Shown in pieces: positions 44,316 through 53,441 of a stretch of DNA of 64,000 nucleotides; position 1 is the stretch's first letter, and every line of letters starts with the position of its first letter. Made by a program: the position numbers and the translations under genes. Below the pieces are notes generated by a model. The model saw nothing but the letters and a program-made list of their open reading frames with translations, made no database searches and was not told the DNA's origin. Origin of the DNA: Nitrospira_D sp035465795 (GTDB lineage Bacteria > Nitrospirota > Nitrospiria > Nitrospirales > Nitrospiraceae); the NCBI RefSeq assembly GCF_049546785.1, contig NZ_JBMWAN010000004.1, positions 124,001-188,000 on the forward strand, in the 5' to 3' direction.

Positions 44316-44519
44316 CTATTTGCCGATCATGACTTCCGTCGCCTTCACAGCGACCAGTACAGAGTCGTTGACCTTCAGCCCCATCCCCTTGACCGACCCA
44401 TCTGTAATCGCCGCTACAAATTCCAAGTTGCCTACCTTTACGACTACTTCAGCCATCGCCTGCCCTTCCTTGATGCTCGTCACCGTCCCCTGGAACTGAT
44501 TCCGCGCGCTGAGCTTCAT
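44316..44519 (-). CDS. mop: Molybdenum-pterin-binding (Mop) protein, molbindin
   Basis: A 67-residue single Mop domain (MKLSARNQFQGTVTSIKEG ... AVKATEVMIGK), which assembles into hexamers that store or buffer molybdate in the cytoplasm. It lies between the small lipoprotein gene and modB in the molybdate operon. Confidence 0.92.
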   Translation of the reverse strand: MKLSARNQFQGTVTSIKEGQAMAEVVVKVGNLEFVAAITDGSVKGMGLKVNDSVLVAVKATEVMIGK

Positions 44520-44564
44520 CGCATACTCCTTTTGTTAGGTGATTGATACCTCGCGCTTCTCCCG

Positions 44565-44894
44565 CTACTTGCAGTGAAACTGAATCCCCCACCGCCGGCC
44601 CGTGGCTTCTCCTTCCCCCCCTTCCACACTCGACATGCTGCCGTAGCCTTTGACTTCACCCTCTCGAACCACCGCGTACCCAGCAGGGCATTTCTGGTCC
44701 ATACGCTTCAGTGCATCCTTTCGATGCGGCGATCCCATCGGACCGCCTCGCTCCTCTTTGAATAAATAGGTCACAACCCCGCCCGTCTCGCTTTCATGCG
44801 TGAGCGACACCGCTTCGGAACAGGCCGAACAAAGGAGCGCCATCGCGGCGGACAAGATTGCCTTGAACTGATTAGTTCGGCAAGGTGAAGCCAT
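44565..44894 (-). CDS. Small predicted lipoprotein in the mod operon
   Basis: A 109-residue protein with a lipoprotein-like signal ending in LCSAC (Cys25). The mature part is polar (KCPAGYAVVREGEVKGYG) and has no recognised domain. Its start lies inside the 3' end of modA (23-base overlap), indicating coupled translation. A role in molybdate uptake is inferred from position only. Confidence 0.55.
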   Translation of the reverse strand: MASPCRTNQFKAILSAAMALLCSACSEAVSLTHESETGGVVTYLFKEERGGPMGSPHRKDALKRMDQKCPAGYAVVREGEVKGYGSMSSVEGGEGEATGRRWGIQFHCK

Positions 44895-45639
44895 AGCGGG
44901 TCATGATCTCCTGTCCTTGAGGCCCTTTGATAAAGTCGAGGAACTGCTTCGCGGACTCCTGTTGTTTTGACGATTTCAAAATCACCGCGCCCTGCTCAAG
45001 CGGCGGATGGGCCTCCGCGGGAATCTCCCAATAGGTCCCCTTGGTTTTCATGGCGGGCGCCATGGCCAGAGACAAGGCGATAACCCCGATGTCGCAGGCG
45101 CCGGATTCGATGAATTGCGCGGCCTGGGAGATATTCTCCCCCATCACCAGCTTGTCCTTCACCTGCTCATAGACCTTGGCATATTCCAATGCGGCCACCG
45201 CGGCGCGGCCGTACGGCGCATGTTTCGGGTTGGCGATGGCGATCTTCTTGATGGTCGGCTCGCGCAACGAATCGAACCCTTTGCCCACGCTAATCTTCGA
45301 TTCGTTCCCGGTCCAGATGACGATCCGCCCCACCGCATAGCGATAGAGCGACCCGGGCACGGTCAATCCGGCCTCTTCCAGTTTCCTGGGATACCCGATA
45401 TCGGCTGAAAAGTACAGATCGAACGGCGCGCCGTTCTGAATCTGCGCGTAAAAGTTTCCCGACGACCCCAATGACAGCTTCACATGGTCCCCAGTGGTCT
45501 TTTCATACTCGGCGACGAGCTCCTTAAACGCAAAATTCAGATCCGACGCCGCGGCGATAGTGATCTCGCCAGCCTCTGCATGGACAGCGGTAATTCCCAG
45601 CACCAATATCGTGGCCAGTATAAGAACCAGTCGTGTCAT
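44872..45639 (-). CDS. modA: Molybdate ABC transporter substrate-binding protein
   Basis: A 255-residue periplasmic protein with a signal peptide (cleavage near VHAEA) and the ModA sequence ITIAAASDLNFAFKEL ... GSSGNFYAQIQNGAPFDLYFSAD, whose Ser residues (Ser in AASD and GSSG) contact the oxyanion. ATG at 45639 follows AGGGAG; a GTG one codon earlier is an alternative. It starts 16 bases after the porin stop and leads the mop-modB-modC genes. Confidence 0.93.
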   Translation of the reverse strand: MTRLVLILATILVLGITAVHAEAGEITIAAASDLNFAFKELVAEYEKTTGDHVKLSLGSSGNFYAQIQNGAPFDLYFSADIGYPRKLEEAGLTVPGSLYRYAVGRIVIWTGNESKISVGKGFDSLREPTIKKIAIANPKHAPYGRAAVAALEYAKVYEQVKDKLVMGENISQAAQFIESGACDIGVIALSLAMAPAMKTKGTYWEIPAEAHPPLEQGAVILKSSKQQESAKQFLDFIKGPQGQEIMTRYGFTLPN

Positions 45640-45654
45640 CACAGCACACTCCCT

Positions 45655-47430
45655 TTAGAAGAAAATAGAGTATTGTATCCGTATGGCATTTTCGATCAAG
45701 CTTTTCTGCACCGCATCCAAGGGAACAGTCCCGGAAGAAGTACCGGTAGGAAAAACACCGGCTCCACTAGGCAGTGGCGCACTTCTGCCGATCGCAAACC
45801 CACCCGTCCCCATAAACGCGTTGGTGTATTGAATCTGAATCTGGTGATCGTAGGTGCCGCTAAAATAATACGAGAGCGCAAAATCCGCCTGCTTAATGAG
45901 ATCACCTGCTGCATTGGTGTCCGGATCCCAATAGGAATAGCGGGCCGCCGCTTGCAGCTTCCGAGGGATCAAGAAATAGCCGGTCTGCACGTACCAGCCC
46001 GTCGCATTGCCGAGCAAACCGGGCGCGAACGCCGTACAGGCGGTACTGGTTTGACTCGCGGTCTGCATGCAGGGCGCGCTTTTTTGATGACGGTCGATGT
46101 TTTTCCAATACCATTCCCCCTGCAGCGAAAACCCCCGGTACTTAAACACCGTGTCAAACGCATAGGTGGAATAATCCAACGTTCCCCAGCCGAGTTGACG
46201 ACCGTTTCCGAAAGTTGCCAGCTGGCGCCTGACGTTCAGGTTGGCGAGGTCAATGCCGACGAATGCATTATTCGTCGACGTATTGATTCCAGGATTGTAA
46301 GCATAGCCGCCGCCGACCGCTAACTGGGGGGTTTCCGAGTAAGCCATGTCCCCTTCTCCATAGCCGGGGCGTCCCAGAATATTGAAGTTCAATCGAGCGG
46401 AATACATGAGCTGGCTGACGCTTGATCGAAAGTTTGCGTTCAGGTTCCGCTGATTCGTGGAGCAACCAGGGGATGTGCCGCCGGTCTGGCCTCCCGGACA
46501 ATCCGCTGTCGGCTGTTCACTCTCGTACGTGCCAAAGCGGTTGAACCCTGGCCCTAAACCGTTAAACACCCCGAAATAATAGTTGACGGGATAAATTTCT
46601 TCATCGTTCATGATGGTGATACCGATATCGCGCCGGTTCAACCCGCTCGCAGTAAACGCATCCATCACACCTGATCGTTCCGCGAACTGCATCGAGGTCG
46701 CATTGTTGATCTGGGAACGGTTAAAAAATACCTTATATTGACCTGCCATGACATTGAACCAGGGCACATGAGTGCTCGTCACCGCCGCGTCCATCAACTG
46801 TACGGACCCAGGATTTTGGGCATTCTCGGCGGTCTCGCCGGCCAACTGCACAAAGTATTTGAGATCGGGGGTAAACAGGTGTCCCATAAACATGAGCCGG
46901 GCTCGCCTGATGTTGAATGTACTCGCGTCGTTCGTCGAGCGCTGCGCTCGATAGTCGCCGAACACCCCGAGCAATTCGGGATAATTTTTGGCATCGCCGG
47001 GATCCCGCCAGCCATCGTTGCGGTAGCGCTGGGTAAACCGCATCTGCACGAATCCTCGGATCTTCAGCAAGAACGCATTGTCGTTCATCGAAAAGTTAAA
47101 TCCACGGTCGTACCAGGCCCGAAAACTTGGCTGGAGCAATTGCGTCCTTCGTTCCGATTCCCCGATGACCTTGTTGTATTCTTCCTGTGTGATCGTGCCC
47201 TGCTTGACCGCACGCTCCAACAGAAGCCGCGTGGCCGGGTCCATGTTCTCGACAAAGACATACTGCCCTTCTTTCTCTACGAGCTTTCCAGCCTCGGCCG
47301 CATGAGCCGGGCGCGGATTGGAAATCCCTATCACCGCCATCACCAGTATTGTGAGGCAGAGCGCCCAACGGCACATCCTGTGTTGTGGTTCAGACATCCG
47401 CAGTCCCGTTTCCCGCAAACGAATGTTCAT
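45655..47430 (-). CDS. OprO/OprP-like porin, left module
   Basis: A 591-residue outer-membrane protein. After the signal peptide, a short coiled-coil head (LVEKEGQYVFVENMDPATRLLLERAVKQGTITQEEY) precedes a barrel of the phosphate/pyrophosphate-selective porin type ending in SIFF. The same ITQEEY head is found in the porin at 50,955, so the two are paralogues. The ATG at 47430 with AAGGAG is preferred over 47469. It lies directly before modA, suggesting that it admits molybdate or a related oxyanion. Confidence 0.83.
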   Translation of the reverse strand: MNIRLRETGLRMSEPQHRMCRWALCLTILVMAVIGISNPRPAHAAEAGKLVEKEGQYVFVENMDPATRLLLERAVKQGTITQEEYNKVIGESERRTQLLQPSFRAWYDRGFNFSMNDNAFLLKIRGFVQMRFTQRYRNDGWRDPGDAKNYPELLGVFGDYRAQRSTNDASTFNIRRARLMFMGHLFTPDLKYFVQLAGETAENAQNPGSVQLMDAAVTSTHVPWFNVMAGQYKVFFNRSQINNATSMQFAERSGVMDAFTASGLNRRDIGITIMNDEEIYPVNYYFGVFNGLGPGFNRFGTYESEQPTADCPGGQTGGTSPGCSTNQRNLNANFRSSVSQLMYSARLNFNILGRPGYGEGDMAYSETPQLAVGGGYAYNPGINTSTNNAFVGIDLANLNVRRQLATFGNGRQLGWGTLDYSTYAFDTVFKYRGFSLQGEWYWKNIDRHQKSAPCMQTASQTSTACTAFAPGLLGNATGWYVQTGYFLIPRKLQAAARYSYWDPDTNAAGDLIKQADFALSYYFSGTYDHQIQIQYTNAFMGTGGFAIGRSAPLPSGAGVFPTGTSSGTVPLDAVQKSLIENAIRIQYSIFF

Positions 47431-47504
47431 AACACCAATCTCCTTGATCAATTCAGCAAGAAGCTCCATGACGACGATTTAAATGATGACGGTGAAAGAG
47501 TGGG

Positions 47505-48188
47505 TTACTGCATACCCGTACCGGGAGTTCCAATGGTGGGAACGTTTTTCAGGAACTGCCGGTATTCCAGGCCACGAGTCCCAGCTTGATCCGTAATCCA
47601 GAATCGCCCGGGCTCGAAGAGCAGGAGATACGTTTTGGGTTGAGGCGGAAGTAACGGGTAGTGTTGGTAGTAGTTATCGATGTGCCGGATCGGAACCTCT
47701 GTATGGAAGTATTCAATGCCGAGATAGAGATTTGCTTCTCTGATCGCAATCCAGCCTGCTGTGACGCTGCGCGAGTCGGCCGGATTCATGCCTGGTGCGA
47801 ACAACGCGAAATGCACCCGCTCTTCCGGTCCAGCCGCACGCAGCCCATCGACCAGGTGAACGGCCAGGTGCCCGAGTTCATCTTCCCGGAATAACTGCTT
47901 AGGAGGAACCTCTTCTGCAAACCATCGCAGCGGCAACTGCTGCTCCTCCCGAAGCGAGAACCCGCGCAAGATCGCGGTCACTTCTTCGGCCGTCAGCTGA
48001 GCCGGATGAGAATATCCCGCAGGCTTCACTTCCTTTTGCAAAGCGACCTTGACCTGCGGCCCCTCATGCACCACTTTGGTCGTATAAGGGAGTCGCGCAC
48101 AACCCGCGAGCACGATGCCGCCCACGCTCAACATCACCAGGGCACATACTGCAAACTGGAACCTCCATCCGCTTTTAACCGTGACCAT
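47505..48188 (-). CDS. Predicted lipoprotein of unrecognised family, left copy
   Basis: A 227-residue protein with a lipobox (IVLAGC, Cys29) and ribosome site AAGGAGGG. A core of about 110 residues (HPAQLTAEEVTAILRG, LFREDELGHLAVHLVDGLR, TAGWIAIREANLYL) is shared in order with the protein at 53,438-54,172. No known domain was recognised. Its gene lies between a binding protein and the porin. It may be an outer-membrane-anchored partner of the porin or binding protein. Confidence 0.7.
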   Translation of the reverse strand: MVTVKSGWRFQFAVCALVMLSVGGIVLAGCARLPYTTKVVHEGPQVKVALQKEVKPAGYSHPAQLTAEEVTAILRGFSLREEQQLPLRWFAEEVPPKQLFREDELGHLAVHLVDGLRAAGPEERVHFALFAPGMNPADSRSVTAGWIAIREANLYLGIEYFHTEVPIRHIDNYYQHYPLLPPQPKTYLLLFEPGRFWITDQAGTRGLEYRQFLKNVPTIGTPGTGMQ

Positions 48189-48328
48189 CGAAACCCTCCT
48201 TCATGGTGCAGCTCAAATTACTATTGTCCACTATGATTTCCATATGACCTGTATAGTTGCATCACAGGGCAAAAAAAATTGCCTATGCCCTATTTTTAAA
48301 TATTCGCGCTGATCATTCTCAGGTTTTT

Positions 48329-49198
48329 TCACTCACGTTCAGCGCGCAGGTGGTCTTTGTTGACTTCCTTTTTTCCGTTGGCCGGCACTCCATACCCCAG
48401 CTGTTTGATGATCGCTTCCGCGTCAGCACCCCGGACGTAGCTCAGGAATTCTTCACAGAGAGCGCGATTCGGACAGAATCGTTCCATCGCCATCGAATAC
48501 GTGACCGGACGGTCTAGCTTTCCTGACGCCGCCGCGACCACGCGAACACGGTTCGCTTCTCGAATTGCGTCAGGCCCAAAGACGATGGCTGCATCGGCTT
48601 TGCCGTTCATCAGATGATCGAGCACTCCTCTCGCATCCGTCGCGACATCCAGACGACCCTTCCATGTCTCCGCCCCTCCGACTGCACGAAGAAGCTCGTC
48701 TGTCTTTTGTCCCAGGACGGTTAATTTCGGATCGGCTACCGCGATTCGAATGCGAACATCTTGCGCGAGTGCCTCAAAGGAGGAAGGTGCATCGACCAAC
48801 GATTCAGGCACGACTAGGACCAACGAGGCGGTGGCATACGGCGTGCGGGACTCAGGCAGGACGTAGTTCCTATACTCAAGTCGCGTGATCAGTTCCTCGC
48901 CGCCTGGAGCTATGACATGGATCGGACCGGAGCCGATAAAATATTTGGTTCCGTCTCTGTTCTGCATCGTGGCAATCATCTGTCGCAAATCCAGGCCGGA
49001 TCCATAATGGAGTTGGACTTTCACGTCAGGATGTGTCGTCTCAAATGCGCGGCCGAGTGCTTCCAATGGAGCAGCCAGGCTTGGCGATCCCGCAATGACC
49101 AGCGTTTCGCCCCCGAAAACCGGGCCTATGAGTCCGAGCGTCACCCCCATAACGAGAAGGGCTATTCTTGTCGCGAGATACGTTGTCGCTATTCGCAT
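48329..49198 (-). CDS. ModA-like periplasmic substrate-binding protein
   Basis: A 289-residue exported protein with a signal peptide (cleavage near VFGGE) and a ModA/type 2 binding fold (LVIAGSPSLAAPLEALGRAFETTHPDVKVQLHYGSGLDLRQM). It differs from modA at 44,872 and likely binds another oxyanion or binds molybdate with different affinity. It starts 36 bases after the regulator stop, so it probably shares that transcript. An AT-rich 140-base gap separates it from the lipoprotein gene. Confidence 0.75.
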   Translation of the reverse strand: MRIATTYLATRIALLVMGVTLGLIGPVFGGETLVIAGSPSLAAPLEALGRAFETTHPDVKVQLHYGSGLDLRQMIATMQNRDGTKYFIGSGPIHVIAPGGEELITRLEYRNYVLPESRTPYATASLVLVVPESLVDAPSSFEALAQDVRIRIAVADPKLTVLGQKTDELLRAVGGAETWKGRLDVATDARGVLDHLMNGKADAAIVFGPDAIREANRVRVVAAASGKLDRPVTYSMAMERFCPNRALCEEFLSYVRGADAEAIIKQLGYGVPANGKKEVNKDHLRAERE

Positions 49199-49234
49199 GG
49201 TCTGGTCCCCACCAATTAATTATTCAGCGGCGTA

Positions 49235-50419
49235 CTACAGCGATTGCAGCTTACCGGTTTCTCTCGTGTCGTACCCACCGATGGAGGCGATTTCATTTCG
49301 GAAGGGACGGCTGGCCAGCGTGTCGAAGAGATGATTCAGAGACGGATGACTGGAGAGATAGGCTTTCGGCACAACCAGATCGTAGCGGGCCGACTGGAGC
49401 GGAATGAAATCGAGCCCATAGCTTTGGGCGGCAGACCGGATCCCCACCCCCACATCCGCCTGGCCCTCCGCGACCAGCCGGGCGACTTGCAGGTGAGACG
49501 CTGCGGTGCGATCATAGCCCTTCACCTGTGAACCGACCAAACCCGCGGCGCGCAACCGCTGATCGAGCAGCAGCCTGACCCCGGCCCCTTCCTCCCGATT
49601 GATCAACGTCACGTCATCACGCACCAGGTCGGCCACGGCGTGAATCTGCTTGGGATTGCCCTGCCGCACCAGCAATCCTTCTTCCCAGGCGGCAAAGGTA
49701 ATCACCTCATAGGCGCTCGCCTTCAATTGACGACGGAGGAACGGCAGATTGCACTCGCCGGTCGAGGCATCGGTAAGATGGATGCCGGCCACGTGCACCT
49801 CGCCCCGCTGCAAGGCCTGGAGCGCAGCGGTGCTCCCCATCGTCCAGCCCACCACACTGGTCTGGTCCTTCAGGCGACGAAGATGCTCGCCGGCCAGGAA
49901 GATCGCCGGATCGCATCCCGCCACCGCAATCTCCTGCTCAATCGCCTGACGATCCCGCGAGAGCCGCACCTGAGCGACAGGAGCATCCGACCGTCCCCGC
50001 CCCGCCGCCCCCTGCGACATAAGATATCCGTCAGCCGCCACAGTATAGCTCAACACTTCGCCGAGACCGGTCACGGGTCGAGCGAAAAATCGCCCGCTCA
50101 CCTTCACGACCTTCACCCGAGACAGCGGACGTTCAGCGCTCCCCTGCCCGGGCACATCGATGAGACGCGCCTCGATTACTTCACCAGGGGATTGCAGAGA
50201 GAAGAGGTCTTCAACGGAGGTACCCAGCACACGCGCAAGCTGAAGAGCCACAACTGTAGTCGGGAGATAGCGATTGGCTTCGATGGATGAAATGGCCTGC
50301 CGTGTAATGTCGGCGCGTGTCGCCAACTCTGCCTGCGAAAGCCCCTTGGCGACACGGATTTCCTTGAGGCGATTCAGAAAGGTAGAGGGAACTCTGGGAA
50401 CTGGCTTTCGCTGCGGCAT
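49235..50419 (-). CDS. XRE-type regulator with C-terminal periplasmic-binding-protein-like domain
   Basis: A 394-residue transcription regulator. Residues about 14-67 are an XRE helix-turn-helix (LSQAELATRADITRQAISSIEANRY). From about 120 to 380 runs a PBP_like domain (PF12727 type) resembling ModA and the C-terminal domain of some MoeA-like proteins (CDPAIFLAGEHLRR, GSTAALQALQRGEVHVAGIHL). This suggests direct sensing of an oxyanion or cofactor. It lies between two divergent gene sets for oxyanion uptake and its own promoter appears leaderless. Confidence 0.8.
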   Translation of the reverse strand: MPQRKPVPRVPSTFLNRLKEIRVAKGLSQAELATRADITRQAISSIEANRYLPTTVVALQLARVLGTSVEDLFSLQSPGEVIEARLIDVPGQGSAERPLSRVKVVKVSGRFFARPVTGLGEVLSYTVAADGYLMSQGAAGRGRSDAPVAQVRLSRDRQAIEQEIAVAGCDPAIFLAGEHLRRLKDQTSVVGWTMGSTAALQALQRGEVHVAGIHLTDASTGECNLPFLRRQLKASAYEVITFAAWEEGLLVRQGNPKQIHAVADLVRDDVTLINREEGAGVRLLLDQRLRAAGLVGSQVKGYDRTAASHLQVARLVAEGQADVGVGIRSAAQSYGLDFIPLQSARYDLVVPKAYLSSHPSLNHLFDTLASRPFRNEIASIGGYDTRETGKLQSL

Positions 50420-50426
50420 GCGGAAT

Positions 50427-50456
50427 CAAATAGCAAATGCACTTTACAATTGTCAA
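50427..50456 (-). promoter_or_regulatory. Promoter of the central regulator gene (leaderless)
   Basis: On the minus strand TTGACA is at 50,456-50,451 and TATTTG at 50,432-50,427 with an 18-bp spacer. Only 7 bases separate the -10 from the ATG at 50419, so the mRNA likely starts at the ATG. The -35 is part of an ACAATTGTCAAT-type dyad (50,445-50,456). Confidence 0.6.
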
Positions 50457-50544
50457 TCATGTTTGCATCAAGAAAAATTCATTTGCCAGTAGGTGAGCGC
50501 CTCATTTTGTCGTCTTTTACAAATTTAATCATTCGATAAATTAA

Positions 50545-50575
50545 TTGTTGACAATGTGAGTTCATTTACTATATT
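50545..50575 (+). promoter_or_regulatory. Divergent promoter for the right oxyanion module
   Basis: TTGACA at 50,548-50,553 and TATATT at 50,570-50,575 with a 16-bp spacer form a near-consensus sigma-70 promoter on the plus strand. The -35 sits inside ATTGT-TG-ACAAT (50,544-50,555), a dyad like the one at the opposite promoter, so one regulator could control both. Confidence 0.65.
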
Positions 50576-50634
50576 TAAATAAATATGATTCTTGATCGGG
50601 TTTATGTACTTTGATGAGCGTTGGTCCTAGGCAC

Positions 50635-50805
50635 ATGGAAATCAAAGGAAATCTCCCCAAGGGCGCAGATGACATCCTTCGATACGCACTGAAGGAGATT
50701 CGCTATGGATCCATCGAAATCGTCATCCACGACTCGAAAATTGTTCAGATCGAACGGAGGGAAAAATTCCGTTTGGACCCCACCACCACCCGATTTCACC
50801 AGTGA
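50635..50805 (+). CDS. YezD family (DUF2292) small protein
   Basis: A 56-residue protein of the YezD family; the core ALKEIRYGSIEIVIHDSKIVQIERREKFRL covers most of it. These small proteins are often found with sulfate, molybdate or cysteine genes, but their function is not established. The ATG at 50635 has TAGG nearby and gives the family start; a TTG at 50611 or ATG at 50614 would add seven or eight residues. Confidence 0.75.
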   Translation: MEIKGNLPKGADDILRYALKEIRYGSIEIVIHDSKIVQIERREKFRLDPTTTRFHQ

Positions 50806-50954
50806 GACGCCCATGACCAACCCCCATCGCTGTCGACGCTCACGCTAACCACCAGCCGTCCAGACAACTGGAGGCGCTTCATACACACATCTGTTTACTG
50901 GCACCACGAACTGACCGCGCCATCGGAAGTTCGGCAAGACAAAGGGGAGGCGAC

Positions 50955-52574
50955 ATGAAATTGCCCGGTGTGTTTCTGCTCATCATGACCGGCTTCGCAG
51001 TGCTGACAGGCACCACGCGTGCGCTGGCGGTCGAGGAAGGCCAACTCGTCAAGAAGGACGGCAAGTGGGAGTATTATTCCGGCGAAGACCCGGGATTGAA
51101 GTATCTCTATCTCAAGGGACTCATCACGCAAGAGGAGTATGAGAAAGGCCTCAAGCAGATTGAGACCAAAGAACGCGTCTCGCGGCTGAATTTCGGCATC
51201 GACGTGAACAATGGCCTCAACATCCGCGTCGGAGAAAAGTTCTTCCTGAAGATTCGGCTGCTCACCCAGGCCCGCTACAGCTACAGTACATACAATAACG
51301 CCTGGGGAACGGTCGGTGACTCACGGAATCCGGAAATTCTGGGCGGCCAGGTGGAGTTTCGAGCCGTCAAAAACCAAAGCAACTCGAGCACCTTTACGGT
51401 TCCCAGGGCTCGTCTGCAATTCATGGGATATGCCTTCGATCCCGACATACGCTACAACATCTCCCTGGCGATGGATCAGGCGCCATTTAATCAAGAAGGC
51501 GGCAACGGCAGAGTCGCCCTCCAGGACGCCTATATCGCGTCCTGGCATATCCCCTGGTTGACAGTTCAGGCCGGACAACAGCGGGTCTGGTTCAATCGCG
51601 CCCTCATCAGCTCGATCGCCACGTCAACGTACGCGGATAACCTGATTGTCCAGAGAGCCTTTGCCGCCAATCAAGTCAACAGTCGTGACCTCGGCATCAG
51701 CATCCTCAGCGACGAGGATCAATATAAATTCAACTATGCCATCGGCATCTGGAATGGAACCGGACCAAACCTGACCAGGGAAGGCACTGCCGTCAGTCAG
51801 TACCTCCCCAATACCCCCACCAACGCCTACAACGGTAATGCGCGAACCTACAACTATGACACCCGCTTTATGACCGGGGAGATGATGTACACGGCCCGGC
51901 TCCTGTACAAAATCGCGGGCAATCCCGGCTATGGCCAGGGAGACATTCTCAACTCACGCACACCGCAGGCAGCCATCGCCTTCGGATATGCCTATAACCC
52001 GGCACAAAACTACCTGAGTTCCATTCGGTCCGACATTGTTGACCGGGCCTATCGCCAGGCCATCGCCAATAGCTTCAACGGCCGGCTCCTCGCTGGAGGC
52101 ATCTACGATTTCCAAACCTCTGAAGTCGACTTCATTGCGAAGTATCAAGGGTGGTCCTTCCAAGGCGAAGCGTATTATCGGCACCAGCGGGTCCGGAACA
52201 GCGATAGCGGAACCGTTCCGTTTGCACCCAATACCGCCATCGTGCCAGGCCCCCCGGTCGACCTCGGTCAGGCCTGGGGTTGGTACGCGCAGGTGGGAAA
52301 GTACATCATCCCCCGCAAGCTGGAGGTTGCGGCCCGATATGGATTCATGGATCCATCAACAAAGCAAGGAAATGACCTGACCCACGAGTTTGGCGCCGCC
52401 ATCAACTACAGCTTCGACGGCACCTACAACAACCGGCTCGTGATCGATTATTCCAATATCCAAATGTCGAGCGGCGGGCGTGCACCGGACCGCTATCCGT
52501 TCGAGGTTCTACCTGGATGGGGAGCGAAGCTCATCGAAAACCGCATCAATGTGCAGTATCAGTTCTACTTCTAA
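50955..52574 (+). CDS. OprO/OprP-like porin, right module
   Basis: A 539-residue outer-membrane porin with a signal peptide (cleavage near ALAVE), the coiled-coil head LVKKDGKWEYYSGEDPG ... GLITQEEYEKGL and a barrel ending in QYQFYF. It is a paralogue of the porin at 45,655. GGGGAGG lies about 4 bases before the ATG. Immediately downstream lie a binding protein and a lipoprotein, as on the left side, so it probably provides the outer-membrane route for their substrate. Confidence 0.85.
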   Translation: MKLPGVFLLIMTGFAVLTGTTRALAVEEGQLVKKDGKWEYYSGEDPGLKYLYLKGLITQEEYEKGLKQIETKERVSRLNFGIDVNNGLNIRVGEKFFLKIRLLTQARYSYSTYNNAWGTVGDSRNPEILGGQVEFRAVKNQSNSSTFTVPRARLQFMGYAFDPDIRYNISLAMDQAPFNQEGGNGRVALQDAYIASWHIPWLTVQAGQQRVWFNRALISSIATSTYADNLIVQRAFAANQVNSRDLGISILSDEDQYKFNYAIGIWNGTGPNLTREGTAVSQYLPNTPTNAYNGNARTYNYDTRFMTGEMMYTARLLYKIAGNPGYGQGDILNSRTPQAAIAFGYAYNPAQNYLSSIRSDIVDRAYRQAIANSFNGRLLAGGIYDFQTSEVDFIAKYQGWSFQGEAYYRHQRVRNSDSGTVPFAPNTAIVPGPPVDLGQAWGWYAQVGKYIIPRKLEVAARYGFMDPSTKQGNDLTHEFGAAINYSFDGTYNNRLVIDYSNIQMSSGGRAPDRYPFEVLPGWGAKLIENRINVQYQFYF

Positions 52575-52616
52575 GGCGACGTGAGTCACACCACACATCT
52601 CATCATGAGGACTCCC

Positions 52617-53441
52617 ATGAAATACCACACATACCTGTCGAGGATTTTGTTGTCCCTAGGCGTCCTTGCCTCCACGTTGTGGACAGCGCCACCCGTGCAT
52701 GCACAGCCCGAGACCCTCACCATCGCCGCGGCCAACAGCCTGAAGGATGCCTTCCGGAAAGTCTTACCGCTGTTCGAGGCCCAGCATCCTGAGATCAATG
52801 TCCGGGTCATCTATGGCCCGTCGCAAACTCTCCGGAAGCAAATTGAAGAGGGCGCGCCGGTCGATGTCTTCCTGCCATCGCTCTTCGAAGAAATCCACCA
52901 GCTCGAAAAGAAGGGCCTCGTCATTCAAGGCAGTAAGCGTGTCTATGCCGGCACCTCACTGGTACTGATCACCGGCACTACCCTTCCAGCCCCGATCGGC
53001 TCGATTCAGGACCTGCACACGGTTCCTATCCGGCGCATCGCGATCGGCGATCCGAAAACCTCATCCGTAGGAAAAGTGGCACTTCAATTCATCAAATACA
53101 GCAAGCTCGAACCCCAACTGAAAGCCAAGCACGTGTACGGCGAACATTCCCGAGCCGTCCTGGATCTGGTGGCCAAAGGCGAGGCCGAAGTCGGCATCGT
53201 CTATCGGACGGATGCCGCTTCGGACGAACACATCCGTATTCTGGATACAGCCCCGGCTGACTCGCATACTCCGATCCGTTACGGAGTCGCCATCGTCTGG
53301 ACCGCCAAGAATCTTTCAGGATCCGGAGACTTTATCGAGTTTCTGTTGACACCCCAGACTCAAGACCAGCTCAAGGAACATGGATTCGATCAAGCATCAC
53401 AAGATACCGGCGTGACTCAACAGCAGGAGGTGAAACCATGA
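52617..53441 (+). CDS. ModA-like periplasmic substrate-binding protein, right module
   Basis: A 274-residue protein with a signal peptide (cleavage near VHAQP) and a clear ModA-like binding fold (LTIAAANSLKDAFRKVLPLFEAQHPEINVRVIYGPSQTLRKQIEEGAPVDVFLPS). The usual AASS/GSSG ligand loops read AANS and GPSQ, so specificity may differ from true ModA. The ATG at 52617 has AGGA 6 bases upstream; upstream GTG and ATG starts are possible. It overlaps the lipoprotein gene by 4 bases (ATGA). Confidence 0.83.
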   Translation: MKYHTYLSRILLSLGVLASTLWTAPPVHAQPETLTIAAANSLKDAFRKVLPLFEAQHPEINVRVIYGPSQTLRKQIEEGAPVDVFLPSLFEEIHQLEKKGLVIQGSKRVYAGTSLVLITGTTLPAPIGSIQDLHTVPIRRIAIGDPKTSSVGKVALQFIKYSKLEPQLKAKHVYGEHSRAVLDLVAKGEAEVGIVYRTDAASDEHIRILDTAPADSHTPIRYGVAIVWTAKNLSGSGDFIEFLLTPQTQDQLKEHGFDQASQDTGVTQQQEVKP

